A stretch of 12,389 bases of DNA. It comes from an uncultured Streptococcus sp. GTDB lineage: Bacteria; Bacillota; Bacilli; Lactobacillales; Streptococcaceae. A model generated the notes under the pieces. The model searched no databases and was not told the origin of the DNA. It worked only from the letters and a program-made list of their open reading frames with translations. The stretch lies in contig CAJZGT010000027.1 of NCBI GenBank assembly GCA_916048145.1, positions 1-12,389 of the forward strand, written 5' to 3'. The position numbers and the translations under genes were made by a program. This document shows positions 8,261-12,389 of this stretch, in pieces; position 1 is the stretch's first letter; each line of letters starts with the position of its first letter.

Positions 8261-8640
8261 ATAAAATAGCTTCTTTTTTTATTCTAAATTAAAAATAAAT
8301 ATTTTCCAAAAATACAATAATTTTCAGACTCTTTGACTTGTATGATTAGATATAGCAAGTTGTTATAGGTTAGATACTAGAGTTTTAGAAATTCAATATA
8401 TTAATGCAAATTAACTTTACATGTATATTTTATTTTCTTTTATCACAAACTTCATTCTAGTATAGGATACACTTTTCTTGATTCATTATCATTTTTTAAT
8501 CATTTACTCTCCAACTCATTTAAAATCTCTGTGAAATCATTAAAAATTCTAGCTAGTTCCTAACTAGAAAATAGTTACCTCTATTTTGAACAGAATGAAG
8601 TAGATAGCAACTAACATTCTTTAAAAGAGAAGGATTTTCT
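8261..8640. other. AT-rich intergenic stretch with no recognised gene
   Basis: About 380 bp between the predicted adhesin promoter and the hydrolase promoter. I see no credible coding frame, RNA gene, IS end, or BOX or RUP element. One weak hairpin lies at 8547-8569 (TTCTAG and CTAGAA arms). The region could carry upstream regulatory sites for either divergent gene, but none is recognisable. Confidence 0.5.
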
Positions 8641-8663
8641 ATCCACTTTATTCTCCCTAACTG

Positions 8664-8672
8664 TGCTATACT
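8664..8672 (+). promoter_or_regulatory. Extended -10 promoter of the MBL-fold hydrolase gene
   Basis: TGCTATACT gives a TGn motif plus the -10 hexamer TATACT (8667-8672), 33 bp before the start codon. The -35 region at about 8644-8649 is poor, which is common for extended -10 promoters. A GGAG ribosome site (8697-8700) lies 5 nt before the ATG. Confidence 0.6.
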
Positions 8673-8705
8673 TAATTTAGTACATTCTTTGAGATTGGAG
8701 CTAGT

Positions 8706-9335
8706 ATGAAAATCCATAAAACTGTGAATCCTGTTGCCTATGAAAACACCTATTACCTAGAAGGTGAAAAACACCTCATCGTTGTCGATCCTGGTAGCCA
8801 TTGGGAAGCCATTCGTCAGACAATAGAGAGCATCAACAAACCGATCTGCGCTATTCTCTTGACCCACGCTCATTATGACCATATCATGAGTCTGGACCTA
8901 GTTCGCGAAACTTTTGGCAATCCTCCTGTCTATATCGCAGAGAGCGAAGCTAGCTGGCTTTACACTCCAGTCGATAATCTCTCTGGTCTCCCTCGTCATG
9001 ATGATATGGCAGATGTGGTCGCAAAACCAGCAGAGCACACCTTTGTCTTTCATGAGGAATACCAGCTTGAGGAATTTCGTTTTACAGTTCTACCGACCCC
9101 AGGGCACTCTATTGGCGGTGTTTCTCTGGTCTTTCCTGATGCTCATCTAGTCTTGACGGGAGATGCTCTATTCCGAGAAACCATCGGACGGACAGACCTT
9201 CCTACAGGTAGCACGGAACAACTCCTCCATAGCATTCAGACGCAACTCTTCACCCTACCAAACTACGATGTCTATCCAGGACATGGTCCAGCTACGACTA
9301 TCGCCCATGAAAAGACCTTTAATCCTTTTTTCTAG
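8706..9335 (+). CDS. MBL-fold metallohydrolase, glyoxalase II-like
   Basis: 209-residue cytoplasmic enzyme of the metallo-beta-lactamase superfamily; there is no signal peptide or membrane segment. The metal site is complete: H54-x-H56-x-D58-H59 (THAHYDH), H134 in PTPGHS, D153 in LTGDALF and H193 in YPGHG. The GDALFRETIGRTD segment is typical of the short hydroxyacylglutathione hydrolase-like group (YcbL type), which lacks the C-terminal substrate domain of true glyoxalase II. Hydrolysis of a thioester is therefore plausible, but the substrate is unknown. The length suggests a full single-domain member. It has its own promoter and ribosome site and converges on the lipoprotein gene across a shared terminator. 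I recognise it as the conserved neighbour of pepO in pneumococcus, from memory. Confidence 0.9.
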   Translation: MKIHKTVNPVAYENTYYLEGEKHLIVVDPGSHWEAIRQTIESINKPICAILLTHAHYDHIMSLDLVRETFGNPPVYIAESEASWLYTPVDNLSGLPRHDDMADVVAKPAEHTFVFHEEYQLEEFRFTVLPTPGHSIGGVSLVFPDAHLVLTGDALFRETIGRTDLPTGSTEQLLHSIQTQLFTLPNYDVYPGHGPATTIAHEKTFNPFF

Positions 9336-9341
9336 CAAGCA

Positions 9342-9372
9342 AAAAACCAAGGAATTTTTATCCTTGGTTTTT
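9342..9372. terminator. Bidirectional intrinsic terminator between convergent genes
   Basis: A perfect 12-bp stem (9342-9353 with 9361-9372) encloses the 7-nt loop ATTTTTA. The core is CCAAGGA/TCCTTGG with A and T tracts on the outside, so both strands give a hairpin followed by a U-run. It begins 6 bp after the hydrolase stop codon and lies 69 bp beyond the lipoprotein stop, so it can end both transcripts. Confidence 0.9.
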
Positions 9373-9417
9373 GTATATTGCTATTCAATTCTCCATTCTT
9401 TGATCTTAGAATCTAGT

Positions 9418-9444
9418 CTAGTATTGAATTTCATCAAATACTAG
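9418..9444. repeat. 8-bp inverted repeat over the lipoprotein stop codon
   Basis: CTAGTATT (9418-9425) and AATACTAG (9437-9444) are perfect inverted repeats with an 11-nt loop. The right arm contains the lipoprotein TAG stop (9441-9443). There is no strong T-run, so it is a weaker hairpin than the neighbouring terminator. It may assist 3' end stability. Confidence 0.5.
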
Positions 9445-10205
9445 TTGACTGGCTCAAATTCTTTCCAATCAAATTTAGCTAAATCAAGTGCATTAGAAGA
9501 AATCTCTAAGATTTGCTCTGGCTTTTGATCACTACCAATTTGAAAGATACCTTCCTTAATCTTCTGTACTCCGTCTTTATCAAAAGCATACAGACTTAAG
9601 TTCATTTCTGGTCGTGTTGACTGCCAGTCTGCATATCTGACTTGGCCATTTTCATAAATGACTAGACTAGAACGAAAGCCTCCCGCAGAAGCTACATAAG
9701 CTGTATGAAGTAACTTGGGTTGTTTATTCTCTAAATAGTAAATGGCTCCTATATATTTTTTATCTCCAATAATTAATTCATCCTGACCATCATTATTTAA
9801 ATCAGCAAACACATAATGAAGACTAGCTGGTTTATCGTAGGTGCTTAGTGTAAAGATATAGCCATACTCTTCAGAAAAAATCTTGTTCTGTTTCAACTTT
9901 TCATACAAGGATTCTCGGTCACCACTACTTAAAAGTGCCTGATAGTGATTGTACCGCTCTATTACTTCCTTGTACAAATCTTTTCCTGTTTCGCTTTTCG
10001 TTTCCATTGTTGTTGACGGCGTTGCCATTGAAGAACTTGTACTAGTTTGGCTCTCTGACTTCGTAGAGCTTTCCTTCTGTTCCTCTTTGGTAGAAGATGA
10101 TTGTGTTGCCGAAGGTTCTATTTTTTCATCTTTTTTGTTTGCACCACAAGATGCTAAAACAAAAACAGTAAGAATAGCTGAAAGCATCATTAAAAATTTC
10201 TTCAT
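9441..10205 (-). CDS. Lipoprotein of unknown function with an EF-hand-like loop
   Basis: 254 residues. Residues 1-20 are a lipoprotein signal peptide: KK, a hydrophobic core, and the lipobox LASC with C20 as the predicted lipidated residue. Residues 21-75 form a Ser/Thr/Lys/Glu-rich tether, and about 76-254 look globular. The segment D135-x-N137-x-D139-G140-x-x-E143 resembles the calcium-binding loops of EF-hand or dockerin-like and FG-GAP-type surface proteins; calcium binding is inferred only. I do not recognise the family. The ATG is supported by AAAGAGG 5 nt upstream. The gene follows pepO by 59 bp on the same strand with no terminator and no convincing promoter between them, so co-transcription with pepO is likely. 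Exported and membrane-anchored on the outer face. Confidence 0.88.
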   Translation of the reverse strand: MKKFLMMLSAILTVFVLASCGANKKDEKIEPSATQSSSTKEEQKESSTKSESQTSTSSSMATPSTTMETKSETGKDLYKEVIERYNHYQALLSSGDRESLYEKLKQNKIFSEEYGYIFTLSTYDKPASLHYVFADLNNDGQDELIIGDKKYIGAIYYLENKQPKLLHTAYVASAGGFRSSLVIYENGQVRYADWQSTRPEMNLSLYAFDKDGVQKIKEGIFQIGSDQKPEQILEISSNALDLAKFDWKEFEPVN

Positions 10206-10264
10206 GTTAACCTCTTTAACCCATCCTATGCAGATTTACGGTTTTTAGTATTAGATTGGATTCA

Positions 10265-12157
10265 TTACCAAATAATCACGCGGTCTTCTGGTGAACGCCA
10301 CATACCGTCTCCTTCTTTGACATCATAGGTTGTAAAGAAATCATCGAAGTTTGGTACTTGTACATTGACACGGAGTTTGGCTGGTGCGTGCACATCGACA
10401 CTAGCCAAAAGTTTCATAAATTCTGGACGACCTTTCATGCGCCAGATGCGACCGAAGTTGTAGAAGAACTCTTCTGCTGAGAAGTCTGGTTCTCTCTTCG
10501 CTGCTTCAAGCGCTGCAGCGATTCCTCCCAAGTCAGCCACGTTTTCTGACACAGTCAATTTACCGTTGATGGTTGCTCCATAAGAATCCTGTCCATCAAA
10601 CTGGTCAATGACTTTTTGTGTTTTCTCTTTGAAGGCAGTATAGTCACTCTCTGTCCACCAGTCCTTGAGACTACCATTTTCATCAAAGGAAGCTCCGTTG
10701 GTATCAAAGGCGTGGGAAATTTCATGGGCAATAACTGCACCAATACCACCGTAGTTAGCAGAAGATGACTGATGCAAGTCATAGAAAGGAGCCTGTAAAA
10801 TGGCCGCTGGAAAGACAATTAGGTTCTTCTGTGGATTGTAGTAGGCATTGACCATATGAGCAGGCATGCCCCATTCCTTATAGTCTACAGGCTGGTTCCA
10901 CTTGCTCCAACTGTGCTTGATTTCCACACGCGCAAAGGCTAGAGCATTGTCAAAAAGACTAGCATTTTCATTTACTACTTTGTCCTTATAACGTTCTGGC
11001 AATTCTTCTGGGTAACCGATATAAGGCTTGATGACATTGAGTTTGACAATGGCCTTGTCACGAGTTTCTGGAGTCAGCCAGTCATTCTGGGCCAAGCGTT
11101 CCTTATAGACATCAATCATGGTTGCCACTTTTTTCTCTACGTCTGCCTTGGCTTCTGAGGAGAATTTTTCATGGGCATACCAAAGACCCAAGGCTTGTTT
11201 GAATGGACCTTGTGCTAGCTGGTAGGCTGCCTTGACCTTGTCTTTGGCTTCTGGAACACCTGAAAGCGCACGGCTATAGGCACCTGACAAGACACGGATT
11301 TCTTCTGTTAAATAGCTGGTTGAAAGATTCACAACACTTAAAATTAAGGTTGCCTTGAGGAGAGGCCAGGCCTCTTCACTATAGAATTGATCTGCGGCTT
11401 GCCAGAAACGTTCCTCGTCTACGATAACCTTGTCTGGTACTTGTCCAAGAACAGCTTGGAAGAAGTCATCCAAAGGTAGGGCAGGCGCAAATTTCTTGAA
11501 ATCTTCGTAAGCATATGGATGGTAGAGTTTAGCATATTCTGAACTTTCTTCATTAGAGAGCACCACTGCCGCAACTCGACGGTCCAATTCTAGTCTTTTT
11601 TCTAGCAAATCTTCAATTTCTGCATCAGAGAAATCATATTTCTTGAGGAGATTTGCGCTGCTTTCTTTCCAAAGAGTCAAGAGCTCTTCGCGTTGAGGAT
11701 GGTCTTCTGCATAGTAGGTCGTATCTGGCAGGATCGTGCTTGGAGCGCTAGCCCATAGAACATTGATTCTGGCATCCATAAAGTCTGGCGATACACCAAA
11801 AGGAAGAAAATTAGGTTTTCCTGCAAGCTCAAACTCTGCTAGTTTGGCAGTGAAATCTGCAAAAGTCTCCAACTCTTGGAATTCTTTAAGGAGTGGTAAG
11901 ACAGGTGTGATACCGTCAGCTTCTCTCTTGTCAAAATCACGAACTAGGCGGTGGTATTTGACAAAGTTTGCCAAGATAGCATCCTCAGGCACCTCTTCAC
12001 CTGCCAACCACTTGTCTGTTGTCGCCAGCATCAGGTCTTCAATTTCCTGGTCTAAATCAACAAAACCTCCCGTTTGAGACTTATCTGCTGGAATTTCAGC
12101 TGTCTTCTGCCATTCTCCATTGATTGCATCATAAAAATCATCTTGATAACGTGTCAT
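10265..12157 (-). CDS. pepO: Endopeptidase O, M13 (neprilysin-family) metallopeptidase
   Basis: 630 residues, the length I recall for pneumococcal PepO. The zinc site is complete: H478-E479-I-S-H482, the third ligand E538 in ENVADLGG with D542, and the substrate-binding NAYY at 437-440. The 41-residue spacing from NAYY to HExxH equals that of neprilysin, and H590 and R596 keep the six-residue spacing of the neprilysin His/Arg pair. The M13 N-terminal domain fills the first half and the protein ends RVIIW. There is no signal peptide, yet the pneumococcal protein is known at the surface and in culture fluid, where it binds plasminogen, fibronectin and complement C1q. The start at MTRYQDDFY is chosen by family similarity; the ribosome site is weak (AAGCGAG). 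It is transcribed divergently from psaB, with the lipoprotein gene behind it. Confidence 0.97.
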   Translation of the reverse strand: MTRYQDDFYDAINGEWQKTAEIPADKSQTGGFVDLDQEIEDLMLATTDKWLAGEEVPEDAILANFVKYHRLVRDFDKREADGITPVLPLLKEFQELETFADFTAKLAEFELAGKPNFLPFGVSPDFMDARINVLWASAPSTILPDTTYYAEDHPQREELLTLWKESSANLLKKYDFSDAEIEDLLEKRLELDRRVAAVVLSNEESSEYAKLYHPYAYEDFKKFAPALPLDDFFQAVLGQVPDKVIVDEERFWQAADQFYSEEAWPLLKATLILSVVNLSTSYLTEEIRVLSGAYSRALSGVPEAKDKVKAAYQLAQGPFKQALGLWYAHEKFSSEAKADVEKKVATMIDVYKERLAQNDWLTPETRDKAIVKLNVIKPYIGYPEELPERYKDKVVNENASLFDNALAFARVEIKHSWSKWNQPVDYKEWGMPAHMVNAYYNPQKNLIVFPAAILQAPFYDLHQSSSANYGGIGAVIAHEISHAFDTNGASFDENGSLKDWWTESDYTAFKEKTQKVIDQFDGQDSYGATINGKLTVSENVADLGGIAAALEAAKREPDFSAEEFFYNFGRIWRMKGRPEFMKLLASVDVHAPAKLRVNVQVPNFDDFFTTYDVKEGDGMWRSPEDRVIIW

Positions 12158-12190
12158 CTTGTTCTCGCTTTCATTTTTTAAGTTATTGCT

Positions 12191-12221
12191 AGCTTAACAA
12201 AAATTGCTTGGGAATGCAATT
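12191..12221 (-). promoter_or_regulatory. Tentative pepO promoter with a small dyad
   Basis: On the minus strand: TTGCAT (12214-12219), 17 nt, TAAGCT (12191-12196) with a TGT extension upstream of the -10. The -10 is a poor match. AATTGC (12202-12207) and GCAATT (12216-12221) form an inverted repeat with an 8-bp gap that covers the -35. No known regulator site is recognised. Confidence 0.35.
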
Positions 12222-12272
12222 AAAAATGGACTTTCCTTTTTCATCATTTTCAGTTATTATTTTAAATTTTTC

Positions 12273-12296
12273 AAAAATTAACTTGACTTAATTTTT
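12273..12296. promoter_or_regulatory. PsaR/SloR-type manganese-responsive operator of psaB
   Basis: AAAAATTAA (12273-12281) and TTAATTTTT (12288-12296) are 9-bp perfect arms with a 6-bp centre, CTTGAC. The dyad overlaps the -35 of the psaB promoter. In streptococci the DtxR-family repressor (PsaR, SloR, ScaR) represses the psa-type manganese transporter from dyads of this AT-rich kind when manganese is plentiful. The assignment rests on position and resemblance. Confidence 0.75.
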
Positions 12297-12311
12297 TTTT
12301 TAAGGTATATT
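12283..12311 (+). promoter_or_regulatory. psaB promoter
   Basis: -35 TTGACT (12283-12288), 17-nt spacer, -10 TATATT (12306-12311): near consensus at ideal spacing. The spacer contains a run of ten T (12292-12301). The ribosome site AAGGAGGA (12318-12325) lies 10 nt before the ATG. Confidence 0.85.
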
Positions 12312-12335
12312 AAGAGTAAGGAGGAATACAAGTTT

Positions 12336-12389
12336 ATGATACGTATCGAAAACCTCAGTGTCTCCTACAAAGAAACGTTGGCACTTAAG
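12336..12389 (+). CDS. psaB: Manganese ABC transporter ATPase PsaB, first 18 codons
   Basis: Only MIRIENLSVSYKETLALK is visible, but it matches what I recall of the pneumococcal PsaB N-terminus: the first strand and the aromatic A-loop (Y11) region of an ABC ATPase, before the Walker A. PsaB is the cytoplasmic ATPase that powers manganese import with the permease PsaC and the lipoprotein PsaA, whose genes normally follow. The start is supported by a strong ribosome site, a near-consensus promoter and a PsaR-like operator. The divergent pepO neighbour is the order I recall in pneumococcus. Confidence 0.88.
   Translation, partial: MIRIENLSVSYKETLALK

Noticed and set aside
8547..8569. Hairpin with T-rich flank that looks like a minus-strand terminator
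   Set aside because: The stem is only six pairs plus three after a mismatch, and no minus-strand gene ends upstream of it.
8914..9444. Plus-strand frames 8914-9150 and 9163-9444
   Set aside because: Out-of-frame within or beyond the hydrolase gene, whose complete metal-binding motif fixes the true frame; the second also runs through the terminator.
9949..10248. Plus-strand frame opposite the lipoprotein signal peptide and tether
   Set aside because: Antisense shadow; the minus-strand frame has a lipobox and a good ribosome site.
10555..12077. Frames 10555-10818 (minus) and 11736-12077 (plus) within pepO
   Set aside because: Both lie inside the intact pepO frame, whose zinc-site residues and spacing match the M13 family.

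Overview
The window is most likely chromosomal DNA of a mitis-group Streptococcus (S. mitis, S. oralis, S. pneumoniae or a close relative). Three things support this: a PepO endopeptidase whose sequence I recognise as the pneumococcal type, a divergent psaB start (MIRIENLSVSYKETLALK) behind a PsaR-like operator, and a YSIRK-type signal peptide on a huge surface protein. The DNA has the low G+C look of these species. There are no RNA genes, insertion sequences or CRISPR arrays that I can see.

Layout. (1) Positions 1-8090, minus strand: one uninterrupted reading frame of 2,696 complete codons that runs off the left edge of the window. It encodes a giant modular adhesin: YSIRK signal peptide, Ala/Lys-rich helical region, an unrecognised N-terminal domain, Ig-like and linker domains, then at least nine CshA-type fibril repeats interleaved with MucBP/Muc_B2-type mucin-binding modules. 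The C-terminus, presumably with an LPXTG anchor, lies outside. (2) Positions 8091-8705: an AT-rich divergent intergenic region with the adhesin ribosome site, a long leader stem-loop, an inverted repeat over its promoter, and the promoter of the next gene. (3) 8706-9335, plus strand: a glyoxalase II-like metallo-beta-lactamase-fold hydrolase. (4) 9336-9440: a bidirectional terminator between convergent genes. (5) 9441-10205, minus strand: an uncharacterised lipoprotein with an EF-hand-like loop, 59 bp behind pepO. (6) 10265-12157, minus strand: pepO. (7) 12158-12335: divergent promoter region. (8) 12336 to the right edge, plus strand: the first 18 codons of psaB, the ATPase of the manganese transporter.

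How the parts fit. The right half looks like conserved mitis-group core (hydrolase, pepO, psa). The giant adhesin and perhaps the lipoprotein look like accessory additions; this is an inference from gene content and from my memory of the pneumococcal order, not from an alignment. Adhesin, lipoprotein and PepO all act at or reach the cell surface in this family, but nothing in the sequence shows that they work as one system.

The most informative signals are inside the adhesin and its leader: a duplicated segment of about 939 bp with a 1,461-bp period and a 447-bp run without a single difference, a visible recombination junction in the last repeat, and a long imperfect hairpin at the start of the predicted adhesin transcript that shares a pairing arm with a second inverted repeat over the promoter.
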